A stretch of 64,000 nt of DNA from CAWJLE01 sp963843645 (GTDB lineage Bacteria; Chloroflexota; Anaerolineae; DAOTYC01): the NCBI GenBank assembly GCA_963843645.1, contig CAWJLE010000001.1:1240001-1304000 (forward strand), in the 5' to 3' direction. The notes under the pieces were generated by a model. That model saw nothing but the letters and a program-made list of their open reading frames with translations, made no database searches and was not told where the DNA came from. Shown piece by piece: positions 54,088 through 63,662 of the stretch. The position numbers and the translations under genes are program-made. The stretch's first letter is position 1. Each line of letters opens with the position of its first letter.

Positions 54088-56457
54088 TCACGACCACTTC
54101 AGCAGCAATTCCCCCAGCCACGCAAACAGGTGATCGGGCCAGCAGCGCTCGCGGCGGACGTCGTAGCGGAGATCGTATTCGTTCTCCGACAGGACGCGGC
54201 CGTCCTGGGTGAGCCTGACTTCGAGCTGGACGGGCTCGTGGTCCAGCACGTGGTCGATCTGCGTGACGACCCGGCTGCTGTCCGGGGACAGCGATTCCGC
54301 GTTCCGGTAGATCACCTTGCCGTCCAGCGCCACTTCGAGCTCCGCCCCCTCCACCGTCGTCAGCAGGTCGTTGACGGCCCAGACCTGCAGCGGCAGCTTT
54401 TCGCCCGCGTGGTAGCGCCGCAGCGGGTACAGCACGCTGATCAGGATCGGATTGTAGACCTGGGTCAGGGTGTAGTAGGCCGCCTTGGGTTGCCCGTAAT
54501 AGTCCACCAGGCTCCAGCTGATGGCCGGCCACGGTTCGTTGAACTGCCACACCATGGCTCCGCCGGTCTCGCCCTTGCGGCGGCGGACGTGTTCCACGGC
54601 GACCTGGATGCCGTGCGCCTGTGCTTGCTGGGAGGCGGCGACGAACTCCGCCAGCGCTTCCGGCTCCGGACCGTGCGCCGGCAATCGGCAGGAGCAGGCG
54701 TCGCGGCACAGCCAGGGGCTCGCATAGTGGTACATCTTGCGCAGCTCCGCACCGTGGTAGGTCCACTCGTGGTTGGGCGGCCACAGGTTTTCGGGGCGGA
54801 TGAACCGGCGCAGGGAATCGGCGGCGGGCGTCGACTGCAGGCCGAACTCGCCCAGGAGCCGCGACCGGTCGCGCCGGAAGTGCGACACGCTGGCGCGGCT
54901 GTGCCAGACGACCCAGTTGTGGGCCTCGCCGCGGTCCGGCGAAACGCGCCGGAAGGGCCGCGTGCCGTCCTCGCGGGCGACCACGGCGCGGAGCAGCGCG
55001 ATCAGCCGCCGGTTGCGCAGGGCGCTGAACTCGTTGCCGCCACACCACACGACCAGGCTGGGGTGGTTGCGGAGCTGGCGCACGATGTCGCCGCACTCCT
55101 CGCGGACCAGCTCCGGGAAGCGCTGTCCTCTCAAGGGAAAGTAGCCGTAGAACGCGCACGCGAATGGGAATTCCTGCCAGACCAGGATGCCCTTCTCGTC
55201 GCACAGCTCGTAGAAGTCCTTCTTCTCGCGCAGCCCGCCGCCCCAGACGCGCAGCAGGTTGATGCCGGCGGCGCGGACCCGATCCAGCAGGGCCTCGTAT
55301 TGCGCGCGGCGCACCCGGCCGGGCATTGCGTCGGGAGGGACCCAGTTCGCACCGCGGATGAACTCGCGCCGGCCGTTTACGGTGAAGAGGTACGGCTCGC
55401 AGGCGTCCGTGGTGCACTCCGGCTGTCCCAGCTTGATCTCGCGCACGCCGAAGGTCACTACGACGTCGTCCAGCATGGCGCCATCCGCATCGGCCACGCT
55501 CAGGGTCAGCTCGTAGAGCGAGGACTCGCCTCGATCCCACGGCTCCCACAGCTTCGGTCGCGCCAAGTCGAGCGTGGCGGAATGGCGCTCGGCGCCTGCC
55601 GCCAGGTCGAGGTCCAGCGTTGCGGCCGCGGGCGGCGTGGCATCCGGCGCGCCCTTCTCATGGACGGACAGGTGTACGGTGACCCGCTGCGCGCGGTCTG
55701 TGTCCAGGCCGAAGTCCACGTCGATCCGCGCGCCGCCGTCGGCGCCCAGCGTGGTGCCGACCTGCGGATCACGCAGACGGGCGGAGCCCGCGATCTCCAA
55801 CGTGACGCCGTCCCAGATGCCCATCGTCCGCAGGCGGGCGGCGAAATCCCAGCCGAAGCCCATCTGGCACTTGAGGACGGCGAAGCGGTCCGGGAACGCC
55901 GCCCCACCTTTCGGTACGCGCGAGGCCAGCCAGTCCCACGCCCGCTCGCGCAGGGTCAGGTCCGGTCGAGGCAGCGCCGCGGAGCCCAGGATGCGCACCG
56001 CGACCACGTGAGACCGCTCGGGGCCGGCGGCGAGGTCGGTCACCTCGTAGACCTGGCGCGAGAACATGCCCTCGTGGCGACCGAGCAGTTGCCCGTCCCA
56101 AAATACGGCGGAGATGTAATCGATGCCGTCGAAGACCAGGAACGCGCGCTCGCCCTCGGCCAGGGCCAGCGACACAGTCTTGCGGTACCACCAGTCGCGC
56201 TCGTCGACCCACTGGCTCTCTTCGTTGTTCATGCCGACGTAGGGGTCGGAGATGCGCCCGGCAGCCAGCAAATCGACGCGCACGTCGCCGGGGACCGTGG
56301 CCGGCAGCCACTCGGTCACTTCGTCGAGGTCCCAGTCGGCGGCGTGGTTCAGCGGGCGCGGCGGAACGGAGCCCATCTCCCAGTCGCCGCCGCCCAGGTC
56401 GATACGCGCGCGCCGGCGCGTCAGATGCAGTTGTCTGGTTCCTGCTTGCGTGTCCAA
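54088..56457 (-). CDS. glycoside hydrolase family 2, beta-mannosidase-like
   Basis: 789 residues, intact, cytoplasmic (no signal peptide). Sugar-binding domain (ATVPGDVRVDLLAAGRISDP, NNEESQWVDERDWWYRK), Ig-like middle, and TIM barrel with REFIRGANWVPPDAMPGRV, INLLRVWGGGLREKKDFYEL, acid/base VVWCGGNE and nucleophile LLGEFGLQS. The motif set fits GH2 exo-beta-mannosidases. Starts at TTG without a good ribosome site, so the first ~10 residues are uncertain. A large antisense frame over this gene is a coding shadow. Confidence 0.9.
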   Translation of the reverse strand: MDTQAGTRQLHLTRRRARIDLGGGDWEMGSVPPRPLNHAADWDLDEVTEWLPATVPGDVRVDLLAAGRISDPYVGMNNEESQWVDERDWWYRKTVSLALAEGERAFLVFDGIDYISAVFWDGQLLGRHEGMFSRQVYEVTDLAAGPERSHVVAVRILGSAALPRPDLTLRERAWDWLASRVPKGGAAFPDRFAVLKCQMGFGWDFAARLRTMGIWDGVTLEIAGSARLRDPQVGTTLGADGGARIDVDFGLDTDRAQRVTVHLSVHEKGAPDATPPAAATLDLDLAAGAERHSATLDLARPKLWEPWDRGESSLYELTLSVADADGAMLDDVVVTFGVREIKLGQPECTTDACEPYLFTVNGRREFIRGANWVPPDAMPGRVRRAQYEALLDRVRAAGINLLRVWGGGLREKKDFYELCDEKGILVWQEFPFACAFYGYFPLRGQRFPELVREECGDIVRQLRNHPSLVVWCGGNEFSALRNRRLIALLRAVVAREDGTRPFRRVSPDRGEAHNWVVWHSRASVSHFRRDRSRLLGEFGLQSTPAADSLRRFIRPENLWPPNHEWTYHGAELRKMYHYASPWLCRDACSCRLPAHGPEPEALAEFVAASQQAQAHGIQVAVEHVRRRKGETGGAMVWQFNEPWPAISWSLVDYYGQPKAAYYTLTQVYNPILISVLYPLRRYHAGEKLPLQVWAVNDLLTTVEGAELEVALDGKVIYRNAESLSPDSSRVVTQIDHVLDHEPVQLEVRLTQDGRVLSENEYDLRYDVRRERCWPDHLFAWLGELLLKWS

Positions 56458-56504
56458 CGAAGACTTCTATCCAATCTAGCTGCCTGACCGGGCGAAGTAG
56501 TAGA

Positions 56505-56535
56505 GACTTCCGATGTTTTCAAAACTTCGGAAGTC
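56505..56535. repeat. dispersed palindrome, copy 2
   Basis: GACTTCCGATGTTTT, one C, AAAACTTCGGAAGTC. It differs from the copy at 39575-39607 by one arm base and the loop. It sits in the gap upstream of the GH2 gene. Confidence 0.85.
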
Positions 56536-56592
56536 GGGGCGCGGCAGGCGGACTTTGTGAGGCCAGGAGCGGCTTCAGCCGCCCGGCACGAG

Positions 56593-57526
56593 CTATCTCG
56601 GCTTCGCTGCGCGCGCCGCCCAAAACAACCAGATGCCCAGCGCGCACAGTAATAGCGCCCCTAATCCGAGCAGCCCACCCTCAGGACCGAACGTCCCGCC
56701 GGTGAAGAGCATTGGACCCGTTTCGCGGAGGCTGACGAGACTGTGGGACGTTACCCCGCTGACCGGAAAGCCGAACACCGGTCCCTGGAAGAAGTTCCAG
56801 CCGAGATGCAGCCCCATCGCCAGCCACAGCCGCCGGGTCGCCAGGTACGATCCTACGAACACCAGCCCCGCCACCGTCAGCTGGGCCAGCGCCAATTCGG
56901 AGACGCCCGGGTTCAGGCTGTGAAATCCCGCGGAAAATCAGGGCTGAGATCAGCGCCGCGCCTAAGGTTCCGGGCCACTCGATCAGCGTCTGCAGCAGGT
57001 AGCCGCGGAACATCAGCTCCTCGTTGACGGCCACGGCGACGTAAGTCACCAGGTAGCCCACCAGCGTCAGCCCCACGGTGGCCCACGAGCCCTCAGCGGG
57101 CCGCACGACCGCCCACCCCGCTCCGATCTCGACGACGAAGATCAGTCCCATGACGGCCAGGCCGAGCCCGAACCCGACCGATGCTTCCAAGGCCCAACCC
57201 GACCCTGTGTCGAGCCCAAGCGTCCAAAAGGGCTTGCGATCTATGAAATGGCGGAACAGGTACGTGAGGATGAGAACGTCGATGACCTGCACGACAGACA
57301 GGGCCAGGAGCAAGCCCATGGCCGGGGACCGGGCCATCTGCGCCAGCGCTGCCTGATCCAACGGCGCGCCGAGGGAGATCCGGTATAGCACCCAACCCGC
57401 GGCGACCAACGCTTGCGTGCTGATGACGGTGACGAAGAAAGCGGCGACGTAAAGGAGAACCCGCCAGATAGGGTGCAGCCGGCCGTTCATGACGAAGAGC
57501 GAATTTGGGCGCCCTGGTGTGCTCAC
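56593..57526 (-). CDS. CPBP-family intramembrane metalloprotease (one indel)
   Basis: About 311 residues with eight or so hydrophobic helices (WRVLLYVAAFFVTVISTQAL, GLGLAVMGLIFVVEIGAGWA, LTVAGLVFVGSYLATRRLWL). The CAAX/CPBP signature is complete: NEELMFRGYLLQ (EExxxR) and second-site GLHLGWNFFQG. An indel near 56930 joins the two halves. GTG start with weak ribosome site; an internal ATG 12 codons later is an alternative. Targets unknown. Confidence 0.85.
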
Positions 57527-57589
57527 GTTTCCGAAGCCCTCCGGCCCGCCAGAGCGGTTGGCGTGCGCCTCAGCGTGATGGTGGCGTGG

Positions 57590-60304
57590 CTATGGTTTCG
57601 GCGGGGCGAGAAGGCACTCCAGGCCCAGGAGACTGAGCGGATTCGGCGGTGCGGCCGGATCGGGCAGGATCTCCACCGTCCCGGTGGTCCCGTCGAGTCG
57701 CAGACGCTGACCGGTGCGAAAGGTCTGTATGGCTCCCTCCACCCGGACGACGGCCGGGATGCCGTACTCACGCGCCACGACCGCGCCGTGGGATAGGAGC
57801 CCGCCTTCCTGGATGACGATGCCGGCAGCCAGGTTAAACAGCGGTGTCCAGGCCGGATTGGTGTACGGAGCGATCAGGATCTCACCCCGCTGCAACTCGT
57901 GCGCCTCTTCCAGGGTATGGACAACACGCGCCTTGCCTTCCACCCGGCCGCTGCTGCACGGTACGCCGCGGAAGACGCCCTGCTCGAGGCCCGGGGGACG
58001 TTCCCAGCCGGTTTCCAGCCGAACGCCCCGGCCGATGATGACCGGCGGGTCGAAGTTGCGATAGCAGTCCTTCATTCGCTGGTATTGCGAGATGAACCGC
58101 TTCACTTCCGCCGGGTCCAGCCGGCCTTCCAGTCCTTTCAGAATGTGCCGGCGATAGAGCAAGAACACGTGCTCCGGCTTCTCCAACAGGCCTCCCTCGG
58201 CCCAGCGGTTGCCCAGCCATTTGACGAAACGGCGCGTATGGTAAAAGGCGCGAGCCGCGACCACGCGCATCTCTTCGCGCCACCATACGTATCTCCGCAC
58301 GATATCGAGCTGGCGCCGGAACGCGCGATGCGTGAAGGGCCAGACGCGCCGCCAGCCGCGCGACAGCAGGGCGACGGCGCGCGCTTCCGTTCGATCGCGG
58401 ATTTCGCGCTGGATTTCCAGCTGGCGGCCGGGATTGGTCGACTCGTCCGAGCGTGCGTAGGCCTGGAGGGTGGACAGCGGGAACGTCGGGTCCTCGTCCC
58501 AACGAGGCACCGATAGGTCCTCATCGACGGACGCCATGTAGCGGTTGCGCCGGATGAACTCAGCCACCTCCTGCCAGAACGCGCGGCCCTCGGGCGTTTC
58601 CTGCAGCCGCTCGGCCATCTGCGCGGGCGGAACGTTCTTCACGGTCTCGGCGACGATCGAGCTCTCCAGCGCGTGCCGGGAGAGCTCCCACAGCTCCATG
58701 CTGGGCTGGGCGGTGCGCACTCCGGTCAGGCCGGTGATGAGGTCCCCTTCCACGATGCGCTGCTCGGGCGGCAGATCGAAGTCGAGGCTGCGCATGATCG
58801 GCTCGAAATCGTCCTGCGCCTGAGTCGAAATGAAGCTGACGGTCATCGCGACGAGGTTCGTGTCCCAATGGACGTCGAACACGCGCCGCACCCAGCGACC
58901 CAGCTCTTCGTCTTCCATCGTCGAAGGATCGACGGAGTCCAGCTCCGGCTCGATCTCGTTCAGGAAGCGCTCTCGATAGCGCTCGGCTTCCTGCCAATAC
59001 TCGCGGTACGTCTTGCGCAATGCGATCAACATCGGCAGTGCTCGGGCGATGGCGTACGGGGTCCAGTGCGTGACCTGGCCGTCGCCCTTGTAGCTCGGGT
59101 CGATGCCGACTGTCGCGTCGAAAGTCCGTTCCTTGAAGCCCGGGACCTGCGACGCGAATCGTTTCACTTCGCTCAGATTCCAGTACGGGCGGCCAAAGAA
59201 CATCCGGCCCCACTCGGTGCCGGGCCTGGATTCGCCCATCTTGTTCGCACGGAAAACCCCTGACAGCGCCGCGCCGTATTCGTGGCGCAGGCTTAGCGAG
59301 ATCGACAACGGACTGGGGAAGCCGGGAAGGACCTCCCGATGGTTGCCGGAGGTCCACTGGGGCATCTGCGGGTCGAAGCTGAACGAGGTCATGGGGCGAG
59401 TCTGGAGGATGACGAACTGCCCGTCCGCCATCGCCCACTCGATGTCCTGTGGGTACCCGTAGAGCTCCTGGACGCGGACTCCCAGATCGGCCAGCTCAAG
59501 CAGCTGTTCATCGGACAGAGAGGTGCGCGCCGCGTCGGCCGACGTCAACTGGACTTCCTTGATGCCCCCGCCTTCCTCCACGGCGTACATGATCGGCTGG
59601 CTCGCAATGTCGCGCCTGGTGACTTGCCCTTCGTTGACGTCGATCACGTACGTGTCGGGATTCACCCGGCCCGAGACGACCGCCTCACCCAGCCCCCAGG
59701 CCGACTCGACCATCATCTCTTCTTCGCGGCCGGTCAGCGGATTCAGCGTGAAGAGCACGCCCGCCACCTGGGCCGCGACCTGCTGCTGAACCACGATGCC
59801 CATGCTCGCGCACACCTGGTCCAGGCCGCGCTCGCGCAGGTAGGAGACCGCCCGCTCATTCCACAATCCTGCCCAGCAGGCCTTTACGTTGAACAGAACC
59901 TGGTCCAGACCGATCACGTTGAGGAACGTGTCGTATTGGCCGGCGAAAGAAGCGCCCTCCAGATCTTCCGAGGTCGCAGACGATCGGACGGCGACTGGGA
60001 TGCCCGGATGAGCTCCGCGGCTCAGCGCCTCGTACGCGTGGGTGACGTCGGTGGTGATCTCTGCGGGCAATTCCGATTCGAGCAGCGCCCGACGGATCGC
60101 GGCCAGGTCTCCGGCCTTGACGATGGCGGCCAGGCCGTTGTGTGAGAGGAACGTCTGATAAGCCGAGGTCGTCAGGCAGAAGCCGGCCGGCACCGGCAAG
60201 CCGGCCCGAGCCAGCTCGGCCAGGCGGGCGCCCTTCTGACCGACAAACGGGGCGTGTGATTTTTCAATGTCCGCGAAAAGGAGGGTGTTTGGAATCACTG
60301 ACAT
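57590..60304 (-). CDS. PEP-synthase-like phosphotransferase, rifampicin phosphotransferase (Rph)-like architecture
   Basis: 904 residues, intact. N-terminal ATP-grasp (VGQKGARLAELARAGLPVPA, VAVRSSATSEDLEGASFAG, IEWAMADGQFVILQTRPMTS), a ~400-residue helical central region, and a C-terminal swivelling His domain with GGLLSHGAVVAREYGIPA, where His carries the phosphate. The large central domain between ATP-grasp and His domains, and the missing PEP TIM barrel, match Rph-type antibiotic phosphotransferases rather than PEP synthase or PPDK. The natural substrate may well not be rifampicin. Upstream of it on the strand lies an aminotransferase. Confidence 0.8.
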   Translation of the reverse strand: MSVIPNTLLFADIEKSHAPFVGQKGARLAELARAGLPVPAGFCLTTSAYQTFLSHNGLAAIVKAGDLAAIRRALLESELPAEITTDVTHAYEALSRGAHPGIPVAVRSSATSEDLEGASFAGQYDTFLNVIGLDQVLFNVKACWAGLWNERAVSYLRERGLDQVCASMGIVVQQQVAAQVAGVLFTLNPLTGREEEMMVESAWGLGEAVVSGRVNPDTYVIDVNEGQVTRRDIASQPIMYAVEEGGGIKEVQLTSADAARTSLSDEQLLELADLGVRVQELYGYPQDIEWAMADGQFVILQTRPMTSFSFDPQMPQWTSGNHREVLPGFPSPLSISLSLRHEYGAALSGVFRANKMGESRPGTEWGRMFFGRPYWNLSEVKRFASQVPGFKERTFDATVGIDPSYKGDGQVTHWTPYAIARALPMLIALRKTYREYWQEAERYRERFLNEIEPELDSVDPSTMEDEELGRWVRRVFDVHWDTNLVAMTVSFISTQAQDDFEPIMRSLDFDLPPEQRIVEGDLITGLTGVRTAQPSMELWELSRHALESSIVAETVKNVPPAQMAERLQETPEGRAFWQEVAEFIRRNRYMASVDEDLSVPRWDEDPTFPLSTLQAYARSDESTNPGRQLEIQREIRDRTEARAVALLSRGWRRVWPFTHRAFRRQLDIVRRYVWWREEMRVVAARAFYHTRRFVKWLGNRWAEGGLLEKPEHVFLLYRRHILKGLEGRLDPAEVKRFISQYQRMKDCYRNFDPPVIIGRGVRLETGWERPPGLEQGVFRGVPCSSGRVEGKARVVHTLEEAHELQRGEILIAPYTNPAWTPLFNLAAGIVIQEGGLLSHGAVVAREYGIPAVVRVEGAIQTFRTGQRLRLDGTTGTVEILPDPAAPPNPLSLLGLECLLAPPKP

Positions 60305-60334
60305 ACTGTTACACCTGGTAGGCCGACATGGGCA

Positions 60335-61621
60335 TTACTGGACGACCAGATTGCGCAAGAGAGAATCCGGCGCGGTCTGACTCATCAACCAGGCGCAGGT
60401 TTTGTCCATGGCTTCCAGCACGAAATCGACTTCCTCCGGCTGAATGATCAGTGGAGGCATGATCTGCACAGTACCGGGGCGGTGGTTGGCGAATACTGCC
60501 AGGACGCCATTCTGAGCCAGCCCGACACTCATCGCCGGACCGAGTCTCTCGTCGGCCATCTCAAAGCCGATCATCAGGCCGCGCTGACGCCATCCGCGAA
60601 CGATCGGATACTTGGCTTTCAATTGGGCGAAGCCCGCCGCAAATCGGTCGCCCATCTCGCGCACGTGCGCCAGGAACTCCGGCCGCGACGTCTCGTCGAG
60701 CACGACGAGCGCAGCAACGCAACCGAGGTCCGCCCCGCCGAAGCTGCTCAGGTGAATGAAGGGGTTTTCCTGGAAGAAGCGGTCCAGGTGCGGCCGGTGG
60801 CACGTCGCCGACATCGGGTAAACCGCACCGCTGAGCCCCTTGCCCGTGACCAGGATGTCGGGTACGACGTTCCACTCGTCGATGGCCCACATCCGTCCGG
60901 TCCGGCCCAGACCCGCCTGCACCTCATCGGCGATGAACTGGGCGCCGTAACGGTCGCACAACGCGCGCACGCGCGGGTAGTAGTCGTCAGGTGGGAGCAG
61001 CATGCCGCCGGTGGCCGGAATCGTCTCCACGATCACCGCGGCGGTTTGGTCGGAAACGGCCTGTTCGAGTGCATCGCCGTCGCCGAAGGGCACCTTGCTG
61101 AAACCGGGGGGCAGCGGGCCGAAGTGGCCGCGGAAGCTATCCTCGCCGGTGGCCAGGGCGAACCCCGTGTGGCCGTGATAGCCCTTCTTCACCGAAATGA
61201 TCTCCGGCCGGTGCGTGTAGCCGCGGGCCAGCTTGATCGCCACGTCGATGGCCTCGGCCCCGCCGGGCGAAAACGTGCTGTACTGGATGTCGCCCGGGGT
61301 CAGCTCGGCCAGCCGTTTGCCCAGAGCCGCGCGCATCTCGCTGAGCAGCATGTGGTCGCCCACGTCGATCTCGTCCATGGCTTGCTTGACGGCTGCGATG
61401 ACCTTCGGCGGTCGATGTCCGAGATTGAACACCCCACCCGAAGAGCGGCAGTTCAGAACACGCTTGCTGCCGTCAACGTCCCACAGCCAGACGCCTTCTC
61501 GCTTCCCAGGCACGAAATCGAGCCCGGTGCTACGAAAAACATCAACCCGTCCCGGGTTGACGTAGCGCGCATAGTCATCGAGGATGTCAGATTTGGGTTG
61601 CCGGCCGATATACATATCCAT
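60335..61621 (-). CDS. class III PLP-dependent aminotransferase
   Basis: 428 residues, intact from the ATG after CGGAGCACA. Class III landmarks: CRSSGGVFNLGHRPPKVIAA, STFSPGGAEAIDVAIKLARG, KKGYHGHTGFALATG, AQFIADEVQAGLGRTGRMWA and VTGKGLSGAVYPM with the PLP-binding Lys. Related enzymes use omega-amino groups (ornithine, GABA, diamines, acetylornithine). A longer frame upstream overlaps the promoter and is rejected. Probably one operon with the Rph-like gene (31-base gap). Confidence 0.88.
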   Translation of the reverse strand: MDMYIGRQPKSDILDDYARYVNPGRVDVFRSTGLDFVPGKREGVWLWDVDGSKRVLNCRSSGGVFNLGHRPPKVIAAVKQAMDEIDVGDHMLLSEMRAALGKRLAELTPGDIQYSTFSPGGAEAIDVAIKLARGYTHRPEIISVKKGYHGHTGFALATGEDSFRGHFGPLPPGFSKVPFGDGDALEQAVSDQTAAVIVETIPATGGMLLPPDDYYPRVRALCDRYGAQFIADEVQAGLGRTGRMWAIDEWNVVPDILVTGKGLSGAVYPMSATCHRPHLDRFFQENPFIHLSSFGGADLGCVAALVVLDETSRPEFLAHVREMGDRFAAGFAQLKAKYPIVRGWRQRGLMIGFEMADERLGPAMSVGLAQNGVLAVFANHRPGTVQIMPPLIIQPEEVDFVLEAMDKTCAWLMSQTAPDSLLRNLVVQ

Positions 61622-61685
61622 TGTGCTCCGGACTCGTTTGCTCGAAATGATGCAATTTGCCGCTGGCGCACGGAAAGCCATCCCG

Positions 61686-61714
61686 ATTGTATCACAATTC
61701 GACCTCGAATACAA
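61686..61714 (-). promoter_or_regulatory. promoter of the aminotransferase gene
   Basis: Reading leftward: TTGTAT (61714-61709), 17-base spacer, TACAAT (61691-61686); leader about 60 bases. Confidence 0.6.
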
Positions 61715-61730
61715 GCTTGCACGTTTGTTA

Positions 61731-61784
61731 GGGTGTATCCCAAGTTTTGGGCGAGACGGCGCCCGCGTCGACTGTCATTCTGAG
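61731..61784. repeat. left inverted copy of a dispersed repeat flanking the IS110 element
   Basis: GGGTGTATCCCA at one end and CGACTGTCATTCTGAG at the other. The reverse complement of 63516-63569 matches it in about 46 of 54 positions. Followed by a perfect palindrome TGGTCCGC-g-GCGGACCA. Confidence 0.75.
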
Positions 61785-61869
61785 CTGCAATATGGTCCGC
61801 GGCGGACCACTGATTGGGCAAGAAACAGACTCGCCGGCGGTGAGGTGTATGTGTATAATGGGGGGCGAG

Positions 61870-62052
61870 TTCAGACAGTTAAGACCGGCGCCTCATTGGT
61901 GCGCACGAGCCCGTCTCTGAGCTTGGTTCCGACTATTAGTGACTCATTGATTGGTGGCATAGACCCCGGTTAGTAGCATTCCGAGTTCGTACGAGATAGT
62001 CGGGTCTGGACTCTGTGCAGCGAGATATTTAACCCAGAGTAGAGGTGAGTCC
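61870..62052 (+). ncRNA. candidate bridge RNA / left end of the IS110-family element
   Basis: About 180 bases of non-coding DNA directly before the transposase, whereas nothing but a dispersed hairpin follows its stop. Foldable parts: AGACCC (about 61969) with GGGTCT (about 62012), and GGACTC with GAGTCC nested around CTCTG/CAGAG (about 62016-62051). IS110-group elements are known to encode a target- and donor-binding bridge RNA at this position. Boundaries are estimates. Confidence 0.45.
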
Positions 62053-63426
62053 ATGAGTCAGAAGACCAGTCGTCGCCCCCGCGTGGCGCCCGCCCCCGTG
62101 TTGGAACAGTTGAATCTCGATGCCGCCGGGCTAGATATCGGCGCCAGCGAGATCTACGCCTGTGTGCCGGGGGACCGGACCGACCAGCCGATTCGGGTGT
62201 TTCGCACGTATACGGCCAGCCTGCATGAGTTAGCCGATTGGCTGGCCCAATGTGGGATCAAAACCGTGGCGATGGAATCGACGGGCGTGTATTGGATCGC
62301 GGTGTACAACATCCTGGAAGCGCGTGGCTTCGAAGTCTATCTGGTCAATGCCCGCCACCTCAAGAACGTGCCGGGGCGCAAGTCGGATGTATCGGATTGC
62401 GAGTGGTTGCAGCAACTGCACAGTCACGGCTTGTTGCGGGCCTCGTTTCAGCCACCGGCCGAGATCTGTGCGTTGCGGACCCTGGCGCGCCAGCGCGATA
62501 GCCTTATCAAGTCGCAGGCGAGCCATATTCAGCACATGCAGAAAGCGTTGCAAGTGATGAACGTCAAACTGAGCGAGGTCGTGTCGGACATCACGGGCCT
62601 GACCGGGCAGCGCATCATCCGGGCCATCCTGGCGGGCGAGCACGAGCCCGGCCGCTTGGCGCAGTTGCGTGACCCGAAGTGTGCCAAGAGCGAGGCGGAG
62701 TTCGCCCTGGCGCTGGCCGGCACCTACCAGTCCGAGCAGGTGTTCGTCCTGCAGCAAGCTGTGGCGCAATACGATTTCTTCCAGGGCCAACTGCAGGAGT
62801 GTGATGCGCAACTGGAGGCCGTGTACGCCCAACTGCCACCGGCCACGCCGGGCGCCAACTGCCCGCCCCCAGCGGCCCGAACGACCAAACGGCGCAAAAA
62901 CCAAGCTCACTTTGATCTGTCGGGCCACCTGTATCAGCTGACCGGCGTGGACCTGACGGCCATTGATGGCCTGGGGGCCTTAACCGTCCACACGATCATC
63001 TCCGAAGTGGGGGTCGACCTGACCAAATGGGAGACGGCCAAACACTTCACGTCCTGGCTCGGCCTGGCGCCGTGTCCGGAGAAATCGGCCGGCCAGGTCC
63101 TCCATACGGGCACCAAGAAGACCGACAACCGGGCCAATCAGGCCTTCCGCCTGGCCGCGCAGAGTGTGAGCCGCAGCCAGTCGTCGATCGGGGCCTGTTA
63201 CCGCCGCTGGCGCGCCCGCGTTGGTGCCGCCGAAGCCATCACTGCCACGGCGCACAAATTGGCCCGCATCTTTTACAAACTGCTCAAGGATCACGTGCCC
63301 TACAAGGATCCGGGCCCAGACGACTACGACCGCAAACACCGGGCCCGCACCATTCGCAACTTGGAACGCAAGGCCAGCGCCGTGGGTATGCGCGTGGTAC
63401 CGATCGACGTACCTCTTGTTTCTTAG
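62053..63426 (+). CDS. IS110-family transposase (DEDD recombinase)
   Basis: 457 residues, intact. N-terminal RuvC-like DEDD domain: AAGLDIGASEIYACVPG (first Asp), TVAMESTGVYW (Glu), NARHLKNVPGRKSDVSDCEW (Asp pair). The C-terminal Transposase_20 domain is visible as LTAIDGLGALTVHTIISEVG, FTSWLGLAPCPEKSAG and KTDNRANQAFRLAAQSV, containing the catalytic-Ser region. Start ATG after AGAGGTGAGTCC. Full length and no frame damage, so it may still be active. Confidence 0.93.
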   Translation: MSQKTSRRPRVAPAPVLEQLNLDAAGLDIGASEIYACVPGDRTDQPIRVFRTYTASLHELADWLAQCGIKTVAMESTGVYWIAVYNILEARGFEVYLVNARHLKNVPGRKSDVSDCEWLQQLHSHGLLRASFQPPAEICALRTLARQRDSLIKSQASHIQHMQKALQVMNVKLSEVVSDITGLTGQRIIRAILAGEHEPGRLAQLRDPKCAKSEAEFALALAGTYQSEQVFVLQQAVAQYDFFQGQLQECDAQLEAVYAQLPPATPGANCPPPAARTTKRRKNQAHFDLSGHLYQLTGVDLTAIDGLGALTVHTIISEVGVDLTKWETAKHFTSWLGLAPCPEKSAGQVLHTGTKKTDNRANQAFRLAAQSVSRSQSSIGACYRRWRARVGAAEAITATAHKLARIFYKLLKDHVPYKDPGPDDYDRKHRARTIRNLERKASAVGMRVVPIDVPLVS

Positions 63427-63427
63427 T

Positions 63428-63517
63428 AGGAGCGCCGTTCAGCGACGAAGAATCTCGCGCGCCATTGACGAGGACCTATCTCGCGCGCGAGATTCTTCGT
63501 GGCTGAACGACGCTCCT
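63428..63517. repeat. long hairpin repeat (MITE-like) directly after the transposase
   Basis: 34-base arms, AGGAGCGCCGTTCAGC... and its near-complement ending GGCTGAACGACGCTCCT, with two mismatches, around a 22-base loop. The core ACGAAGAATCTCGCGCG is common to both arms. Begins one base after the transposase stop codon. Confidence 0.85.
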
Positions 63518-63569
63518 CAGAATGACAGTCGTCGGGGGCACGGTTTCGCCCAAATTCTGGGATACACCC
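63516..63569. repeat. right inverted copy of the dispersed repeat
   Basis: CTCAGAATGACAGTCG...TGGGATACACCC, the inverted partner of 61731-61784. It abuts the hairpin repeat. Confidence 0.75.
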
Positions 63570-63662
63570 CGTTTGTGAGGGTGCTTCTCGCGGCCGTCGC
63601 CTCGCCCAAAATCCTCGCTGCACTCCCACCTCGCCCTGTGTTGGGCGATCCCTTACAGGCTC

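Noticed and set aside
53090..55549. 819-codon minus-strand frame spanning the SDR, the HAD end and part of GH2
   Set aside because: It crosses two intact plus-strand genes and is out of frame with GH2; low-complexity Arg/Gly-rich translation.
54130..56487. 785-codon open frame on the plus strand across the GH2 gene
   Set aside because: High-GC antisense shadow: no domain motifs, while the minus strand reads a complete glycoside hydrolase with both catalytic Glu residues.
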